The position numbers and the translations under genes are program-made. A stretch of DNA of 9,455 nt from Legionellaceae bacterium (GTDB lineage Bacteria; Pseudomonadota; Gammaproteobacteria; Legionellales; Legionellaceae), in the NCBI GenBank assembly GCA_023266075.1, contig JAHFRX010000056.1, forward strand, positions 1 to 9,455, given 5' to 3'. How positions within the stretch are numbered: the stretch's first letter is position 1; the number at the start of each line of letters is the position of its first letter. The notes below the pieces were generated by a model. It saw only the letters and a list, made by a program, of their open reading frames with translations, ran no database searches and was not told the DNA's origin. Below are positions 1-6,884 of this stretch, in pieces.

Positions 1-51
1 CTTATCTTTTCGATTGAGTCTGGCCCTGTTTTTTTAAACGAAAGTGTTTAA
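1..51 (+). CDS. Possible 3' end of an upstream gene (partial)
   Basis: Frame 1 is open from the first base and ends at a TAA at 49-51, giving the 16-residue tail LIFSIESGPVFLNESV. The other two forward frames stop at 13-15 (frame 3) and 34-36 (frame 2). Sixteen codons are too few to recognise a family, and an open stretch of this length is common by chance. If real, the gene would end 91 bases before the fusion-protein ATG. Confidence 0.2.
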   Translation, partial: LIFSIESGPVFLNESV

Positions 52-104
52 GCGTAGACTTTAAAAAACAAATAGTTATAAAAAATCAAACATCCGATTC
101 ACTT

Positions 105-115
105 TGGTATATACT
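105..115 (+). promoter_or_regulatory. Candidate extended -10 promoter of the export operon
   Basis: The stretch TGGTATATACT holds an extended -10 (TG-G-TATATA, 105-113) and an overlapping TATACT (110-115, five of six matches to TATAAT). I see no good -35 at the right distance. Transcription would begin near 120, which favours the ATG at 143 over the upstream TTG (104) or GTG (119) as the first start. Confidence 0.35.
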
Positions 116-142
116 AAGGTGAAAGCGCTCAATAAAAATAAT

Positions 143-1126
143 ATGAAAGCGATACTAAAGAAGCATGCCCCCTCATTTTTAATTGCGATCACGCTGTGTG
201 TATTAAGTTTGTTTTATCTTATTTTTCATACCCCTCGTCCACTCTTTCAAGGCTATGTTGAAGGTGAAAATTTTTACCTTGCTTCTCCTTTTGAAGGAAA
301 GTTAGTAAAAAAACATGTTTCACGAGGAGAGTTTGTTCAAAAAAATCAAGTTTTGTTTCAAATAGATCCTAATCCAGAGGTCATTATGGAGCGGGAGTTA
401 CTGCAAGCACAGAAAGAAGCTGAGTATTTGAAAATTGATTTAGAAAAACCTCATCGAGCTCTTGAAATTAAAGCTCTAGAAGACCAAGTTCAGATTGTTG
501 ATGCGACGCTTACCCTGGCAAAAATTCGGTTAAAACGTTTTAGTGAGCTTTATCAAAAGCAAGCAACAGATCTTGATCATGTAGATGAGACGCGTAGCTA
601 TGTTAAACAACTAGAAGCTTCTAAAGCTCAAGCGATTGCTAATTTAGATTTGAGTATGTTAGGTGCGCGTGTCGACCAAGTGAACGCACAAGACGCTAGA
701 TTGCTTCAGGCTAAAGAGGTATTAGCGGCCGCTGTTTGGCGGCTTTCTCAAAAAACATTGAGTGCTCCAGCGGATGGTTTAATTTTTGATACGTATTATC
801 AAGAGGGTGAGCTCGTGGCGGCAGGTCGGCCTATTGCGTCTTTACTTCCACGTGAGAATATACGCGTTGAATTTTTTGTGCCAGCACGTATTTTGCCGAC
901 ACTTCGACTGAACCAAGTGGTACATTTTACATGTGAAGGATGTCAGACACTGAATAAAGCAATTATTAATTATATTTCTCCTGAAGCAGAGTATATTCCG
1001 CCTTTAGTTTATAGTCGTGACAATAGCGATAAAATTGTTTTTCGAGTCAAAGCAAGAATTCTAGAACCGCTTCAATTTAAACCGGGTCAGCCTGTAGAAA
1101 TTACGAGATTCGAAGATGCAACATAA
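143..1126 (+). CDS. HlyD-family membrane-fusion (periplasmic adaptor) protein of an ABC exporter
   Basis: This is a 327-residue protein if it starts at ATG 143. The same frame reaches back to GTG 119 and TTG 104, but those overlap the candidate promoter, and none of the starts has a clear Shine-Dalgarno. A short cytoplasmic tail is followed by one membrane helix (about residues 9-29). Next come a first biotinyl-lipoyl-like half (about 36-75, with GYVEGE and LVKKHVSRGEFV), a long alpha-helical hairpin (about 77-205), the second lipoyl half (SAPADGLI near 208-214) and a C-terminal beta-barrel domain with a CEGC pair (274 and 277). This is the YbhG/YhiI type of adaptor, which links an inner-membrane ABC transporter to a TolC-like outer-membrane channel. 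The adjoining ATPase and permease support that role. No TolC gene is in view, and the substrate cannot be told from sequence. The stop lies 11 bases inside the ATPase gene. Confidence 0.85.
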   Translation: MKAILKKHAPSFLIAITLCVLSLFYLIFHTPRPLFQGYVEGENFYLASPFEGKLVKKHVSRGEFVQKNQVLFQIDPNPEVIMERELLQAQKEAEYLKIDLEKPHRALEIKALEDQVQIVDATLTLAKIRLKRFSELYQKQATDLDHVDETRSYVKQLEASKAQAIANLDLSMLGARVDQVNAQDARLLQAKEVLAAAVWRLSQKTLSAPADGLIFDTYYQEGELVAAGRPIASLLPRENIRVEFFVPARILPTLRLNQVVHFTCEGCQTLNKAIINYISPEAEYIPPLVYSRDNSDKIVFRVKARILEPLQFKPGQPVEITRFEDAT

Positions 1127-2045
1127 TTTGATTATTGATGTTAAGGGATTAAGCAAACGATTTGGTAAGCTTCTGGCGGTTGATCAGGTTGAAATACAAG
1201 TAAAACGAGGTGAAATTTTTGCATTTCTTGGACCGAATGGCAGTGGTAAGACAACCACAATACGGATGTTGTGCGGCTTATTGACACCTGATGAAGGGCA
1301 AGGAACATGCCTTGGGTTTGATATTTTAAGAGACTCTTCAAAAATTAAACTGCATGTAGGATACATGACACAAAAATTTAGTTTCTATGAAGATTTGAGT
1401 GTTGAAGAAAATTTATATTTCATTGCGCAAATTTATAACATCAAAAATCGACATGCGCGCGTGAGAGAGCTCTTGTTCGAGATGGGATTAACAGCGCGTA
1501 AACATCAGTTAACCGGTCAATTATCTGGTGGTTGGAAGCAGCGTGTAGCCTTGGCGGCCTGTTTATTGCATGATCCTGATTTGCTTTTATTAGATGAGCC
1601 GACATCGGGTGTGGATCCGGTTGCAAGAAGGATGTTTTGGGATACCATTCATGCACTGAGCGAGCGCGGTATTACAACATTTGTATCGACGCATTATATG
1701 GAAGAAGCGCTATATTGTACACGTCTTGCTTACCTTGCAAACGGAAAACTTGTGGTCACAGGGACAGTCAAAGATGTCATCAATGCAAGTGGTGTGCATG
1801 CATGGCAGATTGAAGGTGCTGTCACTGTTGCTTTGCTACATCAAGTAAAGGCATTGGCTGATGTTGAACAAGCCACATTATTGGAACATCAAATTCGTGT
1901 GTGTGGTGTGATGGTTGAACGTATTGATCAAGTATTACGAGCGTTGATAACGCAGCATCCCGGACTTTCATGTACGGCAGTAGTGCCAACATTGGAAGAT
2001 GCTTTCATTACGTTAGTCAAGCAAACACGAGGAGAGTTGAGTTGA
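1116..2045 (+). CDS. ABC transporter ATP-binding protein (ABC-2 / drug-export type)
   Basis: This 309-residue single nucleotide-binding domain powers the export pump. Every ABC motif is visible: Walker A GPNGSGKT (39-46), Q-loop Gln86, signature LSGGWKQ (136-142), Walker B LLLLDE (156-161), D-loop SGVD (164-167) and the switch His193. A C-terminal tail of about 90 residues ends with LEDAFI (293-298), a motif typical of drug and lipid exporters of the YbhF/CcmA-like class. The start ATG overlaps the end of the adaptor gene by 11 bases, and the stop overlaps the permease start by 4, which implies translational coupling. E. coli YbhF carries two fused ATPase domains, whereas this protein has one, so it probably works as a homodimer on a homodimeric permease. 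That stoichiometry is inferred. Confidence 0.92.
   Translation: MQHNLIIDVKGLSKRFGKLLAVDQVEIQVKRGEIFAFLGPNGSGKTTTIRMLCGLLTPDEGQGTCLGFDILRDSSKIKLHVGYMTQKFSFYEDLSVEENLYFIAQIYNIKNRHARVRELLFEMGLTARKHQLTGQLSGGWKQRVALAACLLHDPDLLLLDEPTSGVDPVARRMFWDTIHALSERGITTFVSTHYMEEALYCTRLAYLANGKLVVTGTVKDVINASGVHAWQIEGAVTVALLHQVKALADVEQATLLEHQIRVCGVMVERIDQVLRALITQHPGLSCTAVVPTLEDAFITLVKQTRGELS
2030..2034 (+). promoter_or_regulatory. Shine-Dalgarno that supports a TTG start for the permease
   Basis: AGGAG lies 7 bases before TTG 2042, inside the last codons of the ATPase gene. The spacing is ideal for TTG 2042. It is far too long for the in-frame ATG at 2066, which has no good site of its own. Confidence 0.6.
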
Positions 2046-3172
2046 AAGATCGTTATGCTCGTCTAATGGCCGTGATGTTTAAAGAATTTATAGAAATGCG
2101 ACGAGATAAAGCGACGTTAGGCATGATGGTCGGTATTCCGTTAATTCAACTCATTCTATTTGGTTTTGCAATCAATCTTAATCCACAGCATCTACCAACA
2201 GCTATTGTTGGGCAAGATCAAAGCGTCTTTACACGGCGTATTTTAACAAGTATGGAAAACTCAACCTATTTTCGTTTTGTGGCACCACCGATGCGTGAAG
2301 ATGAAGCGCGTGATTTGTTGAAGAAATCAAAAGTACAGTTTATCGTCAATTTCCCACCGCATTTTTCGCGTGATTTAGTGCGAGGAATGAAGCCTAGCTT
2401 ACTATTAGAAGCGGATGCTACAGATCCTGCGGCGACCACACGAGCAGTTTCTGTGTTTACGGCATTACCTGATTTTGTGTTTAAAAACGATACGGTTGGT
2501 GTTTTGGGTCATCTTCAAGCGGTACCGCCTGTGTATCACCCTGTTGTTCTTACAAAGTACAACCCGCTGGCTATCACGGCGTTTAATATTGTCCCGGGCT
2601 TATTAGGTGTTGTATTGACGATGACACTCGTCATTATCACAGCCCTTGCGGTGACGCGTGAGTATGAGCGTGGCACGATGGAAAATTTATTATCTATGCC
2701 ATTGGTACCGCTTGAGGTCATTATTGGTAAATTAACGCCTTATATTGTTGTCGGCTACGTACAAGTTTTACTGATTTTGGTCTGTGCGGCATTTATTTTC
2801 CATGTTCCTATGCAAGGTAGTATTTTATTATTGCTTTTCTTGTGTCTGCCTTTTATTGCGGCGAATTTGGCAGTGGGTTTAACATTTTCAACGTTAGCGT
2901 CTAATCAGCTACAAGCGGTACAGAGTGGTATGTTTTTTTTCTTGCCTTCTATTTTGCTCTCTGGGTTCATGTTTCCTTTTAATGGGATGCCTGCATGGGC
3001 GCAAATTATCGGTAATATACTACCATTGACTCATTTTCTTTTGATTGTGCGTGGTATTCTATTAAAGGGCAGTAATTTTATGGATGTTTGGAATGAAGTG
3101 GTACCTATTTTAATTTTTACCATCATCGCATTGTATATCGCCGTGAAGCGCTATCGACAGACGCTAGATTAA
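2042..3172 (+). CDS. ABC-2 type transporter permease (YhhJ/YbhR-like)
   Basis: This is the inner-membrane subunit of the exporter, 376 residues from TTG 2042. The TTG is chosen for its AGGAG at 2030-2034 and its four-base TTGA overlap with the ATPase stop. ATG 2066 would shorten the protein by eight residues. The layout is that of ABC-2 permeases: a cytoplasmic amphipathic start with KEFIEMRRDK (14-23), membrane helix 1 (about 27-46), a periplasmic domain of about 130 residues, then five helices (about 181-205, 231-255, 261-285, 297-320 and 350-367). The motif REYERGTMENLLSMP (206-220) is the conserved cytoplasmic coupling segment that contacts the ATPase. The length matches E. coli YhhJ (about 375). 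Only one permease gene is present, so a homodimer is likely. The substrate is unknown; drugs, bile-like compounds or lipids are family possibilities. Confidence 0.87.
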   Translation: MKDRYARLMAVMFKEFIEMRRDKATLGMMVGIPLIQLILFGFAINLNPQHLPTAIVGQDQSVFTRRILTSMENSTYFRFVAPPMREDEARDLLKKSKVQFIVNFPPHFSRDLVRGMKPSLLLEADATDPAATTRAVSVFTALPDFVFKNDTVGVLGHLQAVPPVYHPVVLTKYNPLAITAFNIVPGLLGVVLTMTLVIITALAVTREYERGTMENLLSMPLVPLEVIIGKLTPYIVVGYVQVLLILVCAAFIFHVPMQGSILLLLFLCLPFIAANLAVGLTFSTLASNQLQAVQSGMFFFLPSILLSGFMFPFNGMPAWAQIIGNILPLTHFLLIVRGILLKGSNFMDVWNEVVPILIFTIIALYIAVKRYRQTLD

Positions 3173-3213
3173 AGCGTACATCCTGGTGATACCCAAGGTG
3201 CTTTGAAATGCGG

Positions 3214-3219
3214 TATAAT
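3214..3219 (+). promoter_or_regulatory. Candidate -10 box of the coaBC-dut-algC-ppiB operon
   Basis: A perfect TATAAT sits in the only gap between the exporter operon and coaBC. No convincing -35 lies 16-18 bases upstream. Transcription would start near 3226, leaving a leader of about 24 bases to ATG 3250. It also makes the in-frame ATG at 3208, which lies upstream of this box, an unlikely start. Confidence 0.5.
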
Positions 3220-3249
3220 GGCTCCATTCGTTCGAATATACAGTCCAAC

Positions 3250-4488
3250 ATGAAAATTTTACTAGGGATTACCGGTGGTGTCGCGGCTTTTAAGACTGCT
3301 TTTTTAGTTCGAGCATTACGTGCGCTTAAAATGGATGTTCGTGTTGTGATGACCAAAGCTGCGACGGCGTTTATCACACCCTTAACACTCCAAGCATTAA
3401 GTGGGCATCCGGTCCGAGTGGATGTATTGGATACCGATACTGAGCACGCGATGGGGCATATTGAGTTTGCAAGGTGGGCTGACTGTTTCCTCATTGCACC
3501 GGCAACGGCAAATTGTATTGCAAAGCTAGCACAAGGTCTTGCGGATGATTTATTGACAACATTAGCGTTGGTTTTTCAAGGTCCAGTGTTAATTTGCCCC
3601 AGTATGAATCATAGCATGTGGCATCACCCTGCGACTGTCGAAAATTGCGCGCGCTTGAGACATCGCGGTGTGAACGTGTTGGGACCGAATGAGGGTGAGC
3701 AAGCGTGTGGAGAGTACGGGTTAGGACGAATGGTTGAAGTTGAAGAGATTGTAGCGCGTATTACGCAATTGATGGCACCGAAAATACTGCGTGGGCAACA
3801 TGTGATTATTACGGCGGGTCCCACACGAGAAGCGATTGATCCCGTTCGTTATCTCAGTAATTATAGCTCAGGAAAAATGGGGTTTGCGTTGGCCGAAGCG
3901 GCGCTATGTGCGGGTGCCTCAGTGACATTGATAACAGGCCCCACAGCACTTCAAGTGCCTGTTGGCGTAGATTTAGTGCGTGTTGAATCAGGAGAGGAAA
4001 TGCATCAAGCAGTGATGTCAGCGTTAGAGACTTATCCCCAGAGTATTTTTATTGGCGCGGCGGCCGTTGCTGATTACACGGTCAAGACACCCGCGTCTAC
4101 GAAGCTGAAAAAAACGACACATACGTCGTTGACGCTTGAGCTTACTTTAACTCGTGATATCTTGATGGACGTGGTGCACAGCCAGCGGGCTTCATTTGTG
4201 GTCGGTTTTGCTGCAGAAACGAGTGATATCTTCGCCTATGCTGAGGAAAAATTAGTGCGAAAAAAACTCGATATGATTGTTGCGAATCGTGTGGGGCGAA
4301 ACCTTGGATTTGAAGTGGATGATAATGAGGTAACGGTTTTGACATCCACGTCAAAGCAACTTTTAACACGTGCAAGTAAAAGATCAATTGCTACAAATGT
4401 CATTGCAATTATTGCGACAAGCTTGCAGAATACTGGCTTTAGTTTTTCTGAAAGTGAACAAACATATGCAATCAACAATTCAGATTAA
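3250..4488 (+). CDS. coaBC: Bifunctional phosphopantothenoylcysteine decarboxylase / phosphopantothenate-cysteine ligase
   Basis: CoaBC carries out two cytoplasmic steps of coenzyme A synthesis. CoaB joins 4'-phosphopantothenate to cysteine using CTP, and CoaC (FMN-dependent) decarboxylates the product to 4'-phosphopantetheine. The 412 residues are close to E. coli Dfp (406). The CoaC half shows the flavin-binding start GITGGVAAFK (6-15), catalytic His70 in HIEFARWAD, the PxMNxxMW motif as PSMNHSMW (117-124) and the active-site lid Cys153 in ACGEYGLGRM. The CoaB half begins near 183 with AGPTREAIDPVRYLSN, then SSGKMG (206-211), AAVADY (271-276) and KLKK (285-288). In IVANR the final Arg replaces the Asp of E. 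coli. ATG 3250 is chosen because the family starts just before this glycine-rich segment; the frame also extends to ATG 3208. The gene overlaps dut by 23 bases. Confidence 0.95.
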   Translation: MKILLGITGGVAAFKTAFLVRALRALKMDVRVVMTKAATAFITPLTLQALSGHPVRVDVLDTDTEHAMGHIEFARWADCFLIAPATANCIAKLAQGLADDLLTTLALVFQGPVLICPSMNHSMWHHPATVENCARLRHRGVNVLGPNEGEQACGEYGLGRMVEVEEIVARITQLMAPKILRGQHVIITAGPTREAIDPVRYLSNYSSGKMGFALAEAALCAGASVTLITGPTALQVPVGVDLVRVESGEEMHQAVMSALETYPQSIFIGAAAVADYTVKTPASTKLKKTTHTSLTLELTLTRDILMDVVHSQRASFVVGFAAETSDIFAYAEEKLVRKKLDMIVANRVGRNLGFEVDDNEVTVLTSTSKQLLTRASKRSIATNVIAIIATSLQNTGFSFSESEQTYAINNSD

Positions 4489-4924
4489 AATTCTAGATGA
4501 GCGTATTGGAAAAAGTATCGATTTTCCAGCGTACGCAACAGCGGGTGCCGCGGGTTTGGACTTGCGTGTTGCATTAAAAGAGTCTTTGCAAATTGCACCA
4601 CTTGAAACGGTTTTATTACCGACAGGTCTTGCGATTTATATCGCTGACCCGACGCTTGCTGCAGTGATTTTACCGCGCTCAGGCTTGGGGCATAAGCAAG
4701 GAATTGTACTGGGTAATTTGGTGGGTTTGATTGATTCTGATTATCAAGGCGAGTTAAAAATATCCTGTTGGAATCGTAGTCAAGAGCATTTTACAGCGCA
4801 TCCGGGTGATCGTATTGCGCAGCTCGTTTTTGTGCCTGTTGTGCGGCCTATGTTTACTGTGGTGAAAGAGTTTGTTGAGAGTGCGCGTGGGGAAGGTGGT
4901 TTTGGTAGCTCGGGGAGACAATAA
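4466..4924 (+). CDS. dut: Deoxyuridine 5'-triphosphate nucleotidohydrolase (dUTPase)
   Basis: Dut hydrolyses dUTP to dUMP and pyrophosphate. This keeps uracil out of DNA and supplies dUMP for thymidylate synthesis. All five motifs of the trimeric dUTPase family are present: AGAAGLDLR (26-34), PRSGLG (70-75), GNLVGLIDSDYQGEL (83-97) with catalytic Asp90 and the uracil-pocket Tyr93, PGDRIAQLVF (113-122), and the glycine-rich C-terminal arm RGEGGFGSSG (141-150) that closes over the substrate. At 152 residues it matches the E. coli enzyme. ATG 4466 lies within the end of coaBC. The frame is open further upstream, but that extension would add 32 residues with no counterpart in the family and no conserved feature. 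coaBC-dut is a widely conserved pair in gammaproteobacteria. Confidence 0.96.
   Translation: MQSTIQIKILDERIGKSIDFPAYATAGAAGLDLRVALKESLQIAPLETVLLPTGLAIYIADPTLAAVILPRSGLGHKQGIVLGNLVGLIDSDYQGELKISCWNRSQEHFTAHPGDRIAQLVFVPVVRPMFTVVKEFVESARGEGGFGSSGRQ
4912..4917 (+). promoter_or_regulatory. Shine-Dalgarno bearing on the algC start
   Basis: GGGGAG at the end of dut lies 9 bases before GTG 4927 and 15 before ATG 4933. The spacing favours the GTG, which adds only two residues. Confidence 0.45.
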
Positions 4925-4926
4925 GC

Positions 4927-6324
4927 GTGACGATGAAAAAATATCAAATACGGCATGTCGATAAAAGCGTGTTTCGTGCATACGATATCCGAGGAATTGT
5001 CGGTATTCAGCTGGATGAGGATGCTTTTTATAGTATTGGGAAAGCGATCGCTTATAAACTGTATGATTTAGGTCGAACGTCGGTGCTGTTGGCGCGAGAT
5101 GGGCGGTTGAGCAGTGCAAGTTTAGCGATGGCGCTAAAGCAAGGTGTATTAGACAGTGGTATTGATGTGATTGATTTGGGTGCTGTCCCTACACCAGTCA
5201 TGTATTATGCAACGCACGAAACAGGCGTTGATAGCGGTTTGATGGTCACCGGTAGCCATAATCCTGCTAATTATAATGGCATTAAAATTGTCATGGCGGG
5301 TACAACATTGGTTGATGCAGATATTGCATTTTTGCATGAAGTATTGCATATGGCGCAATTACTTGAAGGGGCGGGTCAGGCCAGTTATTTAAATGTGATT
5401 GATGAGTATATGGCACGTATTGTGAATGGTATTGTGCTGAAGCGACGGTTTAAAGTTGTTGTGGATTGCGGGAATGGTATTGGTGGTCAGATTATTCCTG
5501 ATGTGTTACGTCGGTTGAATTGCGACGTGATAGAATTGTATTGTGATGTGGATGGGCGTTTTCCAAATCATCATCCTGATCCAACGGTTGAAGCAAATCT
5601 TGCTGATCTCAAAGCGGCAGTTGCGGAACATCAGGCTGATATAGGGATGGGTTTTGATGGGGATGCAGATCGATTAGGTATTGTCACAAATCTTGGTGAA
5701 GTCATTTGGCCTGATAGATTGATGATGATGTATGCAAAACAAGTCTTAAAAGCCAACCCCAATGCAACGATTGTGTATGATGTGAAATGCTCAAGTTATT
5801 TAAAAGATGTCATTATTGAAGCCGGTGGTGTACCTCAAATGTGCCCAACAGGGCATTCGATTGTGAAACGCGTGATGCGAGAATCCAAAGCGGCACTTGC
5901 GGGCGAAATGAGTGGACATTTATTTTTCAAAGACAGGTGGTATGGGTTTGATGATGCTTTGTATAGTGCTTGTCGTTTACTAGAGGTCTTGAGCGCATCC
6001 TCTTTATCGGTGAGTGAGCAGTGTGCATTGGTGCCGGACAGTATTAATACGCCAGAAATTAAAATTCCTATTTTTGAAGAGAAAAAGTTTTCTTTTATGG
6101 CACGTTTTAGTACCGAGGCGATTTTTCCAGAAGCGCAATTGATTGATATTGATGGCGTTAGAGTGGAGTTTGAGCATGGATGGGGGCTTGTTCGTGCATC
6201 TAATACAACACCCTGTCTTGTTGCGCGTTTTGAGGCGGTCGATGTTGAAAAATTAAATGAAATACAAGCTTTGTTTAAGGCACAAATGCAAGCGATTGAT
6301 GCTGCGTTGGAGATACCATTTTAG
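4927..6324 (+). CDS. algC: Phosphomannomutase / phosphoglucomutase
   Basis: This cytoplasmic enzyme of the alpha-D-phosphohexomutase family interconverts the 6-phosphate and 1-phosphate of mannose or glucose. The products feed GDP-mannose and UDP-glucose for lipopolysaccharide and exopolysaccharide. Its 465 residues (463 from ATG 4933) match Pseudomonas AlgC (463). Visible sites are FRAYDIRG (16-23), the phosphoserine loop TGSHNP with Ser110, the magnesium loop DGDADR (244-249), Lys287 in DVKC, the sugar-binding loop GEMSGH (326-331) and the phosphate-binding loop RASNTTP (433-439). GTG 4927 is preferred for its ribosome site; ATG 4933 is the alternative. It follows dut after two bases, and coaBC-dut-algC is the Pseudomonas order. 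The family relative CpsG/ManB is possible, but the AlgC-like RASNTTP and the neighbours favour AlgC. Whether both sugars are used in vivo is inferred. Confidence 0.92.
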   Translation: MTMKKYQIRHVDKSVFRAYDIRGIVGIQLDEDAFYSIGKAIAYKLYDLGRTSVLLARDGRLSSASLAMALKQGVLDSGIDVIDLGAVPTPVMYYATHETGVDSGLMVTGSHNPANYNGIKIVMAGTTLVDADIAFLHEVLHMAQLLEGAGQASYLNVIDEYMARIVNGIVLKRRFKVVVDCGNGIGGQIIPDVLRRLNCDVIELYCDVDGRFPNHHPDPTVEANLADLKAAVAEHQADIGMGFDGDADRLGIVTNLGEVIWPDRLMMMYAKQVLKANPNATIVYDVKCSSYLKDVIIEAGGVPQMCPTGHSIVKRVMRESKAALAGEMSGHLFFKDRWYGFDDALYSACRLLEVLSASSLSVSEQCALVPDSINTPEIKIPIFEEKKFSFMARFSTEAIFPEAQLIDIDGVRVEFEHGWGLVRASNTTPCLVARFEAVDVEKLNEIQALFKAQMQAIDAALEIPF

Positions 6325-6329
6325 AGGAG
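6324..6329 (+). promoter_or_regulatory. Strong Shine-Dalgarno that fixes the ppiB start
   Basis: GAGGAG begins on the last base of the algC stop codon and lies 5 bases before ATG 6335. It rules out the upstream extension of this frame into algC. Confidence 0.75.
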
Positions 6330-6334
6330 TGAAT

Positions 6335-6820
6335 ATGATTGTTATTAAAACATCGAAAGGTGATATTGGTCTGCAATTGCATGACGATGTGACACCAATA
6401 ACTACGGCAAATTTTTTAGCTTATGTGCGTGATGGGTTTTACAACGATACGATCTTTCATCGTGTCATTGATAAATTTATGATCCAAGGTGGTGGATTAA
6501 CAGCGGATATGGAAACAAAAAAAGCACAACCGCCGATTGAGAATGAAGCAAAAGTTGCAAAAGCGAATAAGCGTGGAACCATTTCAATGGCGCGTACGGC
6601 TCATCCAAATTCAGCGACGGCTCAGTTTTTTATTAATCTTGTTGATAATGATTTTTTAAATTATGCAGGTGAGCATCAATACGGTTATTGCGTGTTTGGT
6701 GAAGTGGCAGAAGGTATGGACATTGTAGATGCCATTGCGAAGCTGAAGACCGGTCAAGATAATGGTCATAGTGACGTGCCATTGGAAATTGTAACGATAT
6801 ACGCCATTGAAGAGCGCTAG
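6335..6820 (+). CDS. ppiB: Cyclophilin-type peptidyl-prolyl cis-trans isomerase, cytoplasmic
   Basis: This isomerase speeds cis-trans isomerisation of X-Pro bonds during protein folding. The 161 residues are a single cyclophilin domain with no signal peptide, like E. coli PpiB (164) and unlike the periplasmic PpiA. Active-site residues are present: FHRVI with Arg43, then Phe48, Gln51 in IQGGG, Met85 in GTISMAR, Gln97 and Phe98 in TAQFFIN, and Phe107 where human cyclophilin A has its cyclosporin-contacting Trp. The C-terminal YGYCVFGEVAEGMD segment (116-129) is close to the E. coli form. It starts 10 bases after the algC stop, so it is probably the last gene of the coaBC operon. I see no clear terminator after it. 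Confidence 0.94.
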   Translation: MIVIKTSKGDIGLQLHDDVTPITTANFLAYVRDGFYNDTIFHRVIDKFMIQGGGLTADMETKKAQPPIENEAKVAKANKRGTISMARTAHPNSATAQFFINLVDNDFLNYAGEHQYGYCVFGEVAEGMDIVDAIAKLKTGQDNGHSDVPLEIVTIYAIEER

Positions 6821-6826
6821 ACAAAC

Positions 6827-6854
6827 TTGATTTTATGACGCTTTCAGTTAAGAT
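6827..6854 (+). promoter_or_regulatory. Candidate sigma70 promoter of the unrecognised gene
   Basis: TTGATT (6827-6832, four of six matches to TTGACA) and TAAGAT (6849-6854, four of six to TATAAT) are separated by 16 bases in the gap before ATG 6885. The match is moderate. Read-through from ppiB is an alternative. Confidence 0.35.
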
Positions 6855-6884
6855 GAAGAGATGAGTTATTTGTAGGTAGACATC

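Noticed and set aside
34..51. TTAAAC / GTTTAA hairpin near the left edge
   Set aside because: The stem is only six A/T-rich pairs and the T-run lies before it, not after it, on the + strand, so it does not fit an intrinsic terminator in either direction.
1970..2041. 24-codon upstream extension of the permease frame
   Set aside because: It lies wholly inside the ATPase gene, lacks a ribosome site and adds residues outside the permease family's usual start. The AGGAG supports TTG 2042.
3208..3249. Start of coaBC at ATG 3208
   Set aside because: It lies upstream of the TATAAT at 3214-3219 and adds 14 residues before the flavin-binding segment that normally starts the protein.
3123..3494. Antisense open frame across the permease-coaBC junction
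   Set aside because: It runs opposite two well-supported genes and the promoter gap, with cysteine- and serine-rich low-information sequence typical of a shadow frame.
4370..4465. 32-codon N-terminal extension of dut
   Set aside because: It is a different frame of coaBC. E. coli-type dUTPases start where ATG 4466 starts.
4754..5119. 121-residue antisense open frame across dut and algC
   Set aside because: It is a shadow of two strongly conserved genes and has no recognisable motif or ribosome site.
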